Origin: an uncultured Mediterranea sp.
GTDB taxonomy: Bacteria > Bacteroidota > Bacteroidia > Bacteroidales > Bacteroidaceae
Reading direction: 5' to 3'
NCBI RefSeq assembly: GCF_902493215.1
Contig: NZ_CABUOL010000004.1
Span: 1 to 64,000, forward strand
DNA: 64,000 bases
Shown here: in pieces, positions 16,773-24,827 of the stretch
Numbering within the stretch: position 1 is the stretch's first letter
How the letters are laid out: each line of letters starts with the position of its first letter
The notes under the pieces: generated by a model
The model's database searches: none
Told to the model about the DNA's origin: nothing
What the model saw: only the letters and a program-made list of their open reading frames with translations
Position numbers and translations under genes: made by a program

Positions 16773-17684
16773 ATGAACAAAGTAGTATTATCCGTACTCT
16801 CGCTGCTGCTGGCAGCATCGCTGCACGCACAGACCACCGACAACATTGTCTATCTGAAAAACGGCAGCGTCATCAAAGGAGATGTCATCGAAAGTGTCCC
16901 CGACCGTCACATCAAGGTGCGTACCGCCGACGGCAGTATCTTCGTCTACCCGATGACGGAAGTCGACCGCATCGTCCGCGACGAGACCTCCCGGTCCAAA
17001 TCAGCCTCCGACACACCTGCCGGTTGGCAGCAGCAGGGACACCGCGGCCTCGACTTCACGGTAAGCCTCGGTCCGGACATCAACTTCGGCAGCGGCAACA
17101 GTTCCCGTCAATGCCAAGGTCGACTTCAACTGCGGTCTGGGCTACATCGGTGCCTTCGGTAACGGCGCTTCGGCTTCGGCTACAGCGTAGGTCCTGCCAG
17201 TACCCCCTACACCACCTACGAGGAGACCAGTACCCAGTCCGACTATTCCAACGCCACCAAGGGCGAAGAAAACGATTTTTCCGAGGAACCCATCCAGCAC
17301 AGCCTCTTCGCCCGTGCCAAGTACCGCCTCAACGACAACCGCTTCTCGCCCTTCTTCGCCGTGGATATGGGCTGGCACTTCTTCGGCTGGGACGACAATG
17401 TGGGCAGCATGAAGCTGGAGTATGGCTACGGCCTCGACAAGGACAAGCTGCGTAAGGTAGGCTTCTTCCTCACCCCCGCCGTGGGCGGTTCGCTGCGTGT
17501 GGCTCCCAACTCCTACCTCGACATCCGTCTGGGCTACGAACTGGGCACCAAGGCCATCGGCAACGCCGAAAGCGAGTGGACCGGCTACCGTTCTTTCAGC
17601 CGCACCGTGCAGAAGGGCAAGAGTCTCTCGGGCCTCACCATCGGTGTCAGCTTCGTCCACACCCTGAAGTATTTCAGTAAGTAA
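16773..17684 (+). pseudogene. Outer-membrane beta-barrel protein gene with two compensating frameshifts
   Basis: Frame from 16773 gives a signal peptide (MNKVVLSVLSLLLAASLHAQ), a region found in many Bacteroidales envelope proteins (YLKNGSVIKGDVIES, VYPMTEVDRIVRD) and a barrel start DFTVSLGPDINFGSGNS, then becomes nonsense and stops at 17160. From 17101 to about 17163 the next frame continues sensibly as VPVNAKVDFNCGLGYIGAFGN; after that the first frame resumes as RRFGFGYSVGPASTPY and runs to TAA at 17682-17684 with barrel strands and the end SFVHTLKYFSK. So the coding content needs a shift near 17098 and a shift back near 17163. Total length would be about 303 residues. The product would be exported and inserted in the outer membrane; function unknown. 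Two close errors in the assembly would also explain it. Confidence 0.8.
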
Positions 17685-17766
17685 AAGAGCGCTTGCCTCT
17701 ATATAGCATTTCACCACAGACCAAGCGGACAGTTCCAGCTTCTTCTGTGGTGAAATTTTTATCCGG

Positions 17767-17871
17767 TTACGCCACACACGACGCAATTCCAAAAGCACCG
17801 GCCAGTGCCGTTGCCACGGTGATAATCACCTTGAGCACCAGGCTCCACACATTTTTCTTCTTCGTTTCCAT
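17767..17871 (-). CDS. Small membrane peptide of the 'smalltalk' family (34 aa)
   Basis: On the minus strand ATG at 17871 opens METKKKNVWSLVLKV followed by a hydrophobic stretch IITVATALAGAFGIASCVA and TAA. The length, the KKK-NVW start, the single membrane segment and the place directly downstream of an HU-like gene fit the tiny Bacteroidales proteins named 'smalltalk'. Their role is not known. It lies 73 bp after the HU-like gene on the same strand and was below the size that ORF finders usually report. Confidence 0.8.
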   Translation of the reverse strand: METKKKNVWSLVLKVIITVATALAGAFGIASCVA

Positions 17872-17944
17872 GTTGCTTAAAATTTAAATTAGCGGTTAGT
17901 GGTTAGCGGTTAGCGATTAATATCATTAACCATTTACCATTATT

Positions 17945-18472
17945 TTACAGCGGACTCTCATCCTGTCCGTCATCTTCACCTCCTCCGCCACCACCGCCGG
18001 ACGATCCGCCACTGCCGCCACTGCCGCTACTGCCGGATGTACCGTCCGCCTGTACCAGTTCGAACACCATGTTGTTCGCGGCCCCCTTGGTGGTAGCCAG
18101 CGAGTCGTTCACCAGTCGGAAGGCGTTGTCCACGCGGAACTGCACCCTCACCTTGTCGATGTTCTTCACCGTGCAGTCCTTCTCCTCCTCCGTGGCAATG
18201 CAGTGAAAGGTCGTCCGAAAGATGCCGAACCCGTCCAGTTTCACACTGTTGCCGTCCACCAGTTTCTGTTTGATGTTGCGCACGAGGCTCTTGCACACGT
18301 GCAGCACGTCTTCCGCCGACATGCCACCCAGGTCTTCTATCTCCTGAGCCAGTCGTTCCAGGTCATACGTCTTTGCATCGCGGTTCTTCCGTTTCAATGC
18401 ATACACCATCGGCGATTCCTTGTCGCCCAAAAACTTTCTGCGCTGAATGCGCTCTACTAAAGCTGTTGCCAT
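17945..18472 (-). CDS. HU/IHF-family DNA-binding protein with Gly/Ser-rich tail
   Basis: Bacteroidales-type HU-like protein of 175 residues, longer than classical HU (about 90). Residues about 40-140 form the HU-like fold (DLERLAQEIEDLGGMSAEDVLHVC, SVKLDGFGIFRTTF, NIDKVRVQFRV); the tail is almost only Gly, Ser, Asp and Glu (about residues 143-175). Such proteins stand next to capsule loci and mobile regions in many Bacteroides genomes; whether this one bends DNA or regulates the capsule is not known. A CAAAGATA box at 18587-18594 reads as a -7 element on the minus strand and would give a leader of about 110 nt. The smalltalk gene follows. Confidence 0.87.
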   Translation of the reverse strand: MATALVERIQRRKFLGDKESPMVYALKRKNRDAKTYDLERLAQEIEDLGGMSAEDVLHVCKSLVRNIKQKLVDGNSVKLDGFGIFRTTFHCIATEEEKDCTVKNIDKVRVQFRVDNAFRLVNDSLATTKGAANNMVFELVQADGTSGSSGSGGSGGSSGGGGGGGEDDGQDESPL

Positions 18473-18586
18473 ACTAAATTGATAATTAAAAATTGATAAT
18501 TAAATTAGCGGTAAGCGGTTAGTGGTTAGTGGTTAGCGATTAGCGATACTGACCGCTAACCGTTCACCTTTCACCGTTTACCGCTA

Positions 18587-18594
18587 CAAAGATA
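18587..18594 (-). promoter_or_regulatory. -7 promoter element of the HU-like/smalltalk unit
   Basis: TATCTTTG on the minus strand matches TAnnTTTG. No -33 TTTG is seen at the expected distance. The rest of 18473-18857 is A/T-rich and TTAGTGG repeats with no gene. Confidence 0.4.
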
Positions 18595-18857
18595 CCGCCT
18601 CTCCTCCCCCCCCCTTCCCCTTCCGTCGCCCACCGGCACGCATAGGCGCACAATGACACCTTTCCGCACCTTATTCCCTTTCGCACGCTTGCACAAATCC
18701 CTAAAAATGAGTAACTTTAAAGCAAAATAAAAGAGCAAATATGAAATATGAAATATCAACGCGCAGCCCGGGCCTAATCGGAGGGGCGTAAAGCGGAGAA
18801 GTGGCTTTTGCGTCAGGAAAGGCAGGCTGTCTGAGCGAAGCGAGTTCCTGCAGATTA

Positions 18858-19130
18858 GTCAAAATGAAGTGAGGCTATTTTAGCTCCCCTCCTTCCCGAA
18901 GGAGGGGTGCCCAAAGGGCGGGGTGGTAGGTCATCGCAATTTGCTATGAATCTTATGCTCTATGTATTCACCTACCACCTCCCCCTATCGGGTACTCCTC
19001 CTTCGGGAAGGAGGAGAGTTTCAGATACCTCTATTTTAATACAACCCCGCTCCGCAGTAGCCCCGGAGGTTCAGCCCTTGACCTTTTCTTTTGGTATCTT
19101 TTCTTTTGCGTCAAGGCAAAAGAAAAGTAC
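18858..19130. repeat. Palindromic interspersed repeat, copy 2 (273 bp)
   Basis: Same length and order as copy 1 at 10651-10923, with scattered differences; both start GTCAAAATGAAGTGAG and end GGCAAAAGAAAAGTAC. Confidence 0.85.
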
Positions 19131-19191
19131 AACAGCTTAAAGCAAATATGAAATATCAAATATCAATTTTCAATTTTCAATTAATTAAATA

Positions 19192-19413
19192 ATGGAACCG
19201 ACATTTGAAATCCGCAGCTACAGCAAGAGCGAGCTCGCCTCGCTCTACAGCCCCTATACCACACAAAAAGCCGCCGTCCGCAAGCTCAACCGCTGGATCG
19301 CCCTCCAGCCCGACCTCCAGGCCCGACTCCAGGCCACCGGCATCACCCCCTGTGCCAAGTGCTACACCCCTCTCCAGGTCCGCCTCATCGTCGAGGCCCT
19401 CGGCGAACCCTAA
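19192..19413 (+). CDS. DUF4248 protein (73 aa)
   Basis: Short basic protein with the DUF4248 pattern: FEIRSYSKSELASLY, then AVRKLNRWI and a C-terminal helix CYTPLQVRLIVEALGEP. The family is found almost only in Bacteroidales, usually beside HU-like, VirE-N and DUF3987 proteins as here. Its helical SYSKSELA...P...AV.KLNRWI layout looks like a small DNA-binding (excisionase-like) fold, which is inference. It is read from ATG 19192, after an AATTTTCAATTAATTAAATA spacer. Confidence 0.85.
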   Translation: MEPTFEIRSYSKSELASLYSPYTTQKAAVRKLNRWIALQPDLQARLQATGITPCAKCYTPLQVRLIVEALGEP

Positions 19414-19446
19414 ACACAACGCAACGTCTCATCCCCCACCTCTTTC

Positions 19447-19552
19447 AGCCGGGCAAACCGCCCGTTTAAGCTGGGCAAACCACCCGTTTAAGCTGGGCAA
19501 ACCATTTGTTCAAGCTGGGGAAACGGATGGTTTAAGCTGGGGAAACAAGCAC
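19447..19552. repeat. 22-bp tandem repeat, about 4.8 units
   Basis: Units start at 19447, 19469, 19491, 19513 and 19535 with consensus AGCTGGGCAAACCACCCGTT plus TA; later units drift (GGGGAAACGGATGG). The array is head to tail without spacers. Confidence 0.85.
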
Positions 19553-19874
19553 TTTTTCTTTCGCTTGCCCGAAAGAAAAAGATACCAAAAAGAAAGGGCC
19601 CCGTCTGCACTTCCGGGGCTACTCCAGCTCCCCTCCTTCTGGAAGGAGGGGTGCCCAAAGGGCGGGGTGGTAGGTCATTGCAATTTGCTATGAATCTTAT
19701 GCTCTATGTTTTCACCTACCACCTCCCCCTGTCGGGTACTCCTCCTTCCAGAAGGAGGAGAGTTTCAGATACCTTTATTTTGATACAACCTCGCTTCGGA
19801 GTAGCCCCGGAGGTTCAGCCCTTGACTTTTTCTTTTGGTATCTTTTCTTTTGCGTCAAGGCAAAAGAAAAGTAC
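19553..19874. repeat. Palindromic interspersed repeat, copy 3, with an inverted left arm
   Basis: 19626-19874 is the third copy of the 250-273 bp repeat. Directly left of it, 19553-19625 (CTTTTTCTTTCGCTTGCCCG, AAAAGATACCAAAAAGAAAG, GGGGCTACTCC) is the inverted counterpart of the repeat's right end, so this copy has terminal inverted ends like a non-autonomous element. 19875-20041 holds only simple repeats and a REP-like half-site (GATCCTTCGGCAAGCTCAGG). Confidence 0.8.
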
Positions 19875-20041
19875 AAAATCAATAAGCAATGCATAATGTA
19901 CAATTAACAATGAGGAATGAGATCCTTCGGCAAGCTCAGGATGACAATACCTGTCATTCTCAATTTTCAATTCTCAATTCTCCATTAAAAAAGCGCTCAC
20001 GCTCAACGCTCACCCGGCCCTCCCCGTCGAGCGAGAATGCC

Positions 20042-22390
20042 TCAGAAGCGGTTATACCCTTTTCCGTCGCGCCCCAGCAGCCCGCGTTCCACGGCCCGTT
20101 TGAGCAGTCGCCGCATGGTCGACTCCGGCAGTCCCTGGCGTTCCGCCTCCGCCGCCAGCTCCGAGTACGTGAACGTCGTCCCCATCGCCTCCAGCACCGG
20201 CCTCAGGCGGGCGAACGACTTCAGCGGCCGCACTCTTTCCTCGTGGCCCGGCAGCGACGAACTCAGCAGCAGCGTATGCTCCAGCAGCACCGCCGACACC
20301 GCCAGTGCCGCATCCAGATCCTCGTCCGTGCAGTAGCGGTCGTCCATGGCCCACAGCTCGTCCTCCGCCTTGCGCAGGGCCGTCATCACCGCCGCCATGC
20401 GGATGGCTATCAGCCCCATGCGCAGCACCGACGACGCGATGTGCTCGCCCCCTTCGGTCACCACCTCCTGCAGCTTTCGGCCGAAGAAGTCCGTGTGCCG
20501 CTGCCACTGCTCCGGCGTCAGCCTCACGTCCGTGCGCCGTCCCTTCATCATCTCGTGCATGTGCAGCACCTCCTTGCCCAGCTCCGTGAAGTAGTGCCGC
20601 AGGTCCGGTACGTCCTCTCCCCCGTTGGCCGGGCGCCACACGTACTGCGGCTGCACCTGGTAGAACGCAAAGCGGCTGAAGAGCCCGTCCTCCGTGTTGT
20701 GCACCAGCGACACCAGCTGCATCGGCGTGCCCGTCATGCAGATGGACAACATCGGATAGTGCACAAAGATGGGCTTCCCGTCCTGCTTGAACGACGTGCT
20801 GATGGGTTCATGGTGGAAGCAGGCCCGCAGCACGTCGTCCTGCCGTCCGTAGTCCTGCCCGATGGCCGAGGCCAGCGCGTCGATTTCCGACGTGTGCAGG
20901 ATGCCGCCCATCCCCTTGTTCGCCGCCAGCTGCCGGTAGAGCATCGACTTCGACGTGTTGGGCGAGATGAGGAAATACACCCGCTCCGGTTCCTTCGGCT
21001 TCGGCTCCGCCTTCTCCCCCTTCTTCCCCTTGCGCATGCGTTCGCTGAAGTCCTCGTTCCACTGCTGGAGGCGTGCCTCGTAGGCCGCCTGCTCCTCCTC
21101 GCCCAGAGCCACATAGCGGTCGTGCAGCGGGTGCGACAGGTAGGACACCTGCGACACAATGCCCTTTCCCGTGCCCGCCGGTGCCACCACCGCCAGGTAG
21201 AAGTGCGGCCGCATGTCGTGCCGGTCGTAGCGGAAGTGCACGTCCGGCAGGCAGGCGCTCAGGTGCACCAGCATGGACAGCAGCACCATGTCGCGTTCGC
21301 GCCGGTCCTGCGCCACCTTCACCCCCTGCTGCAACAGGCGCGGCAGCGTGTCGAAGACGGCATCGTCCACATACGGCAACGCCGCCCGCAGCCTTTCATT
21401 ATTTTCTGACAAATCCAGCTCCAGGTCACGGTCGTCGCCTCTCGACGGGGCGCTCGAAGGTGAGCGTTGAGCGTTGAGCGCTTCCGGCACCTGGACAGGC
21501 GGCGGTGTTTTCCGGCTAATATACTGATAACCAGCGCGCAGACTGCTTCGTATCTCCGCTGCGGCCAGCGAGGCGTCCGCCAGCTGTTTCACCGCCAGTT
21601 CCGTCAGTTCGTTCAGCTCCTGCGCCGAAAGATTTTTACACCTTGCCGTCCGTCCCAGCTTCAGCAGCAGCTCGTGGCGGTGCCCCTTCTCGAAACCGTT
21701 CTGCTGCACGAAGTAGTCCAGCAGCCCCTGCAGCATGCCGCCCCCTTCGTTCGGCAGGTTCCCGTCGGCCGTCTCCGCCTCCTGTTGCAGCCGCCGTGCC
21801 GCCTCGCGCCGGTCCTCGTCCGTCTCCAGTCCGCGCCACGCCATCATCCGCGCCCCGTAGTTCACGTACAGCTCCTCATCGTGTGCCGCGCTGCACAGCC
21901 GTCCCACGTTGCGGCATGCCTCGTCCACCCGGCATCCCGTCCGCTGCTCCATCCACCGTCCGATGACGCGGTATGCCCTGAGATACTCCTCCGTGCTTGT
22001 CACGTCCACGCGTATCACCGCCTTCACCCCCTGTCCCGAGACGGACGTCCAGGCCAGCATCACGCAGTCCGTCATCCGCAGCCGTTCCAGCAGTTGCGTG
22101 CGTGCCGGTCCCACGTCGTCCCAGTCGAACATCATCAGCCCCGTCAGCCGTTTCAGGTCCTTCTCCTGCCTTCCGCCCTCGAAGACCCCTGCCATCGTCG
22201 CCGCCGGCAGCGCGCGTTTCACCCGTGCCGCCTCCTCCTCGCGGCCTTCCGTCATCAGCCTCCGGTACTCGTCCGTCAGCCGTTTCACCTCCCCGTTCGT
22301 GCGAGTCCATTCCACGAATCGGGCCACTGTCATCTCCATCGGTTCCTTGTCATACAAATTGCGGAACCCCGAAATCCTTGTTGTTTCCAT
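20042..22390 (-). CDS. VirE-N / DUF3987 primase-helicase-like protein (782 aa)
   Basis: Two-domain protein common in Bacteroidales genomic islands and capsule loci. N-terminal BT4734/VirE-N domain (about residues 50-190: GLMMFDWDDVG, GQGVKAVIRVDV, RNVGRLCSAAHDEELYVNYGA), resembling archaeo-eukaryotic primase-like folds; central region with a helical linker; DUF3987 ATPase-like domain with Walker A APAGTGKG (about 400) and a conserved HTSEIDALASAIGQDYG segment (about 500); a C-terminal winged-helix-like end (FTYSELAAEAERQGLPESTMRRLLKRAVERGLLGRD). A role in element replication is inference from the domain pairing. Transcribed against the capsule genes. Very high GC for the region. Confidence 0.8.
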   Translation of the reverse strand: METTRISGFRNLYDKEPMEMTVARFVEWTRTNGEVKRLTDEYRRLMTEGREEEAARVKRALPAATMAGVFEGGRQEKDLKRLTGLMMFDWDDVGPARTQLLERLRMTDCVMLAWTSVSGQGVKAVIRVDVTSTEEYLRAYRVIGRWMEQRTGCRVDEACRNVGRLCSAAHDEELYVNYGARMMAWRGLETDEDRREAARRLQQEAETADGNLPNEGGGMLQGLLDYFVQQNGFEKGHRHELLLKLGRTARCKNLSAQELNELTELAVKQLADASLAAAEIRSSLRAGYQYISRKTPPPVQVPEALNAQRSPSSAPSRGDDRDLELDLSENNERLRAALPYVDDAVFDTLPRLLQQGVKVAQDRRERDMVLLSMLVHLSACLPDVHFRYDRHDMRPHFYLAVVAPAGTGKGIVSQVSYLSHPLHDRYVALGEEEQAAYEARLQQWNEDFSERMRKGKKGEKAEPKPKEPERVYFLISPNTSKSMLYRQLAANKGMGGILHTSEIDALASAIGQDYGRQDDVLRACFHHEPISTSFKQDGKPIFVHYPMLSICMTGTPMQLVSLVHNTEDGLFSRFAFYQVQPQYVWRPANGGEDVPDLRHYFTELGKEVLHMHEMMKGRRTDVRLTPEQWQRHTDFFGRKLQEVVTEGGEHIASSVLRMGLIAIRMAAVMTALRKAEDELWAMDDRYCTDEDLDAALAVSAVLLEHTLLLSSSLPGHEERVRPLKSFARLRPVLEAMGTTFTYSELAAEAERQGLPESTMRRLLKRAVERGLLGRDGKGYNRF

Positions 22391-22681
22391 GATCTTAATT
22401 TATAATTGAAAATTGAAAATTTAAATTAGCGGTTAGTGATTAGTGGTGAGTGGTTAGCATCATTCTTCATTCACCATTCTTCATTCTTCATTCATCATTC
22501 TTCATTCTTATTTTACAAAGTTCTTTCTTCTTTTCCACCCCCGCAAATCCCCCTCAACGGCCCTCACCCCCACTCCACACCCTCCATCCGCAGCATTCCC
22601 CACCCCATCCCCGTTGAAAAAAAAAATTCAATCTTCCAAAAATCCGTAAATTAGCGGCGTAAACTTTAAAACATTACAACC
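22391..22681. other. Gene-free spacer
   Basis: Contains TTAGTGG and TTCATTCTTC simple repeats (22427-22510), a C-rich stretch, and an A/T-rich end before the next small gene. No promoter is clear. Confidence 0.6.
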
Positions 22682-22941
22682 ATGAAAAAAAGTACAAAGT
22701 CGAAGTATGGATCGACGGAAAGCGCTTCCATACCCTTCAGGGAGAAGTCAATCATGTCCGCAACGTCCGCCTGGCCCTCACCGTGGTGTTCCGCAACTGC
22801 CTCCGTGCGCTCTACGCCCGCGGTTGTCCGCTCCCCAGCCACGAAGAGCAGCGCACCCTCGTCACCCTCCGCACCCTCGTCAATCAGCTGGAGCGCCGCT
22901 TCCTCCGCCAGCAGGCAGTGAAGCGGGGTGAAGAGCTGTAA
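22682..22941 (+). pseudogene. Small conserved-looking protein gene, frameshifted in a run of seven A directly after the start codon
   Basis: ATG at 22682 is followed by AAAAAAA and G. Read as it stands, the frame gives a serine/proline/alanine-rich peptide that looks like a shadow. In the neighbouring frame (codons from 22690) the sequence reads KYKVEVWIDGKRFHTLQGEV and continues with NVRLALTVVFRNCLRALYARG to the TAA at 22939-22941, with plausible codon use. One more A (or two fewer) joins ATG to this frame: MKKKYKVEVWIDG. The intended protein would be about 86 residues with an antiparallel strand start and helical end; I do not recognise a family. It may be a sequencing slip, a pseudogene, or slipped-strand phase variation. 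Confidence 0.6.
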
Positions 22942-22953
22942 CCGGCCATCCGC

Positions 22954-23107
22954 CGGACGGAGTGCAGACGAAGCATCCCCTGCTGTCATGCTGAGCGGAA
23001 CGGAGTGCAGACGAAGCATCTCTACTGTCATGCTGAGCGGAACGAAGTGCAGACGAAGCATCTCCTGCTGTCATGCTGAGCGGAACGAAGTGCAGACGAA
23101 GCATCTT
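22954..23107. repeat. Tandem 42-43 bp repeat, three full units and one partial
   Basis: TGTCATGCTGAGCGGAACG begins at 22984, 23026 and 23069 and each unit ends GTGCAGACGAAGCATC. It is the REP-like TGTCATNCTGAGC family also seen as single or paired sites elsewhere in the window. There are no unique spacers, so it is not CRISPR. Confidence 0.85.
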
Positions 23108-23184
23108 GCATGCTTGCCGCAAGCCCTTCCGTTCCGCTCAAATTACATTCAACTCGAAAATCTCAAGAATTCCCTGCCCGAAAT

Positions 23185-23215
23185 TTTGCACTTTTCCCGT
23201 CTTGTGCTATCTTTG
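23185..23215 (+). promoter_or_regulatory. Promoter of the HipA-like pair
   Basis: TTTG at 23185-23188, 19 bp, TATCTTTG at 23208-23215: a full consensus match. Predicted start of transcription about 23221. Confidence 0.7.
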
Positions 23216-23252
23216 TTTCAATTTGATGTACAACCAATCAATTACCCAGAAA

Positions 23253-24260
23253 ATGTCTCAGATTCCCCATCATTCCATACAAAACTTCTCCAATAAAAAG
23301 AACTATTATATCAAAGGAGTTCCAACCATAAAGAATTGCAACTACACAACAATACACAATATTTCAGTTACTGGCGATGCTCCTAAAGCCATCATTCGAA
23401 TACACAATCCCAATCAAAGGCATTATTTTAAGAAAAACAAGCATCGATGGAGTATTTATATTGCTAAAACAGGTCATAAATGGTATCCTATAGAATCCAT
23501 GACAGAATATCTGTTAAATTTGTTAGGAAAAGATTTTGGCTTGAATATGGCCGAATCATCCATAGCCATGATTGGGGGACAACTTCGTTTCCTCAGCAAG
23601 TACTTTCTCACTACCCGATGGGAAGAATTAGTACATGGAGCTGATATATTTGCAGGTTATTTGGGTGACAAAGAATTGGTTGAACAAATCGAGGAGCAAC
23701 AACTCTCGCGTGACTTATTCACATTGCAATTTGTAGAAAAAGCAATCGATTATCAATTCTCTTATCAAAAATCTGAAATAATGAACCATCTGGTCCGTTT
23801 GCTTCTGTACGATGCCTTAGTCGGCAACAACGACAGGCATTTTTACAACTGGGGAATAGTACGATCTATCAAACAAAGTTTTCAACCCTATTTTTCTCCA
23901 GTATACGATACCGCAAGAGGATTGTTCTGGAACGATGATGATGATAAAATTATCCGTTGCACAAGTGACAGACAACATCGAATCAATTACATCATCAAAT
24001 ATTGTAGAAAATCCAGGCCTAAGTTAGGTTGGGAAGGTGAAAAAAACATCAATCACTTCAAATTAGTAGAAAAAATCTATAATAATCAATTCTATATTTC
24101 AAAAACAGAAATAAAAGAATTATTTTTGCCGCCAGTTTTAGAAAAGATGTTTGCAACTATAGATGTTAATTTTTCTCATTTATTCTGTAAACAGCGGATT
24201 TTACTAATAAAAGACTGTATTGAATATCGGTATAACGAAATTTGTAAGTTGTTACAATGA
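23253..24260 (+). CDS. HipA-like kinase (C-terminal kinase part of a split HipA)
   Basis: Serine/threonine kinase of the HipA family. Visible: KTGHKWYPIESMTEYLLN and ESSIAMIGGQLRFLSKYF in the N-lobe, catalytic LLYDALVGNNDRHFYNWGI (about residues 180-199) and the metal-binding FSPVYDTARGLFWN (about 212-225). HipA kinases phosphorylate tRNA synthetases or translation factors and cause growth arrest. I chose ATG 23253: the ATG at 23226 sits almost on the predicted transcription start, and further upstream the frame runs into the REP array. Length 335 residues, shorter than a full HipA (about 440) because the N-terminal subdomain is missing and appears to be the next gene. The two genes overlap by ATGA. 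Confidence 0.8.
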   Translation: MSQIPHHSIQNFSNKKNYYIKGVPTIKNCNYTTIHNISVTGDAPKAIIRIHNPNQRHYFKKNKHRWSIYIAKTGHKWYPIESMTEYLLNLLGKDFGLNMAESSIAMIGGQLRFLSKYFLTTRWEELVHGADIFAGYLGDKELVEQIEEQQLSRDLFTLQFVEKAIDYQFSYQKSEIMNHLVRLLLYDALVGNNDRHFYNWGIVRSIKQSFQPYFSPVYDTARGLFWNDDDDKIIRCTSDRQHRINYIIKYCRKSRPKLGWEGEKNINHFKLVEKIYNNQFYISKTEIKELFLPPVLEKMFATIDVNFSHLFCKQRILLIKDCIEYRYNEICKLLQ

Positions 24261-24643
24261 TGCATAATAAGATAAGCAAGAAATTTTCATGGTTTATAAA
24301 TAGTAAAGGGAAAAACAATACTACTGAGGATAAGCCTGTTGACTTTATTTTAAAGTTTGACAAGCTGGAGATTGGTATTTTGTCCTTTACGGATAACACA
24401 TGGTTTTTCTCTTATTCGGAAGATTTCAAAAGCCAAAAAGAAATACTGCCATTAGTGAATTTCCCTACTGTCAACAAGGAATATATGTCTGATGAGCTAT
24501 GGCCGTTCTTCGTTTCACGTATTCCAAGTAAAGCCCAGTTGCAGTTGCCTAAAGACACAGAGAATAAGGCAATCACTACACTCTTAAAGATATACGGGCG
24601 TAAAACGATAGCCAATCCCTATCAGCTTGTGCCCGTACAATAA
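24257..24643 (+). CDS. HipA N-terminal-domain-like protein (HipS-like)
   Basis: 128 residues with the pattern of the HipA N-terminal subdomain: FDKLEIGILSFTDNTWFFSY, ILPLVNFPTVNKEY, then DELWPFFVSRIPS (about 80-92), which corresponds to the LxPFFxxLxPE segment of HipA-N. Start codon overlaps the stop of the kinase gene (ATGA), so translation is coupled. In the known HipBST split system the N-subdomain protein HipS is the antitoxin for the HipT kinase; here the order is kinase first and no HipB-like DNA-binding gene is next to it. Assignment as antitoxin is inference. Confidence 0.65.
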   Translation: MMHNKISKKFSWFINSKGKNNTTEDKPVDFILKFDKLEIGILSFTDNTWFFSYSEDFKSQKEILPLVNFPTVNKEYMSDELWPFFVSRIPSKAQLQLPKDTENKAITTLLKIYGRKTIANPYQLVPVQ

Positions 24644-24644
24644 A

Positions 24645-24827
24645 TCGTTGTCTTCCGAACGTACAGGAGCATTGCAAGCGATTATGCGAAAGGCAGGAAA
24701 CATCACCTTGTTCCAAGCTACCTTCCACCCCGAAATCCAGTTTCACGCAATGCCCATCTTTCATAAGTCCGTTACGACCAACGGCGAAACAATTGATTTG
24801 ATGCCCTTGCTAAAACAGGTATAAATA
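24645..24827 (+). pseudogene. Possible C-terminal gene remnant
   Basis: Directly after the HipS-like gene an open frame reads SLSSERTGALQAIMRKAGNI and continues to LMPLLKQV with TAA at about 24825. The composition is protein-like and it lacks its own convincing start, so it may be the end of a lost gene. I do not recognise a family. Confidence 0.3.

Noticed and set aside
19447..19552. CRISPR array or plasmid iterons
   Set aside because: 22-bp head-to-tail units with no spacers, no replication-initiator or cas gene next to it; simply a tandem repeat.
22954..23107. CRISPR array, because of regular 42-43 bp repeats
   Set aside because: Units follow each other without unique spacers, no cas gene is near, and the unit is a REP-like sequence found alone elsewhere in the window.
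24645..24827. Independent functional gene after the HipS-like gene
   Set aside because: No convincing start and no family; kept only as a low-confidence remnant.
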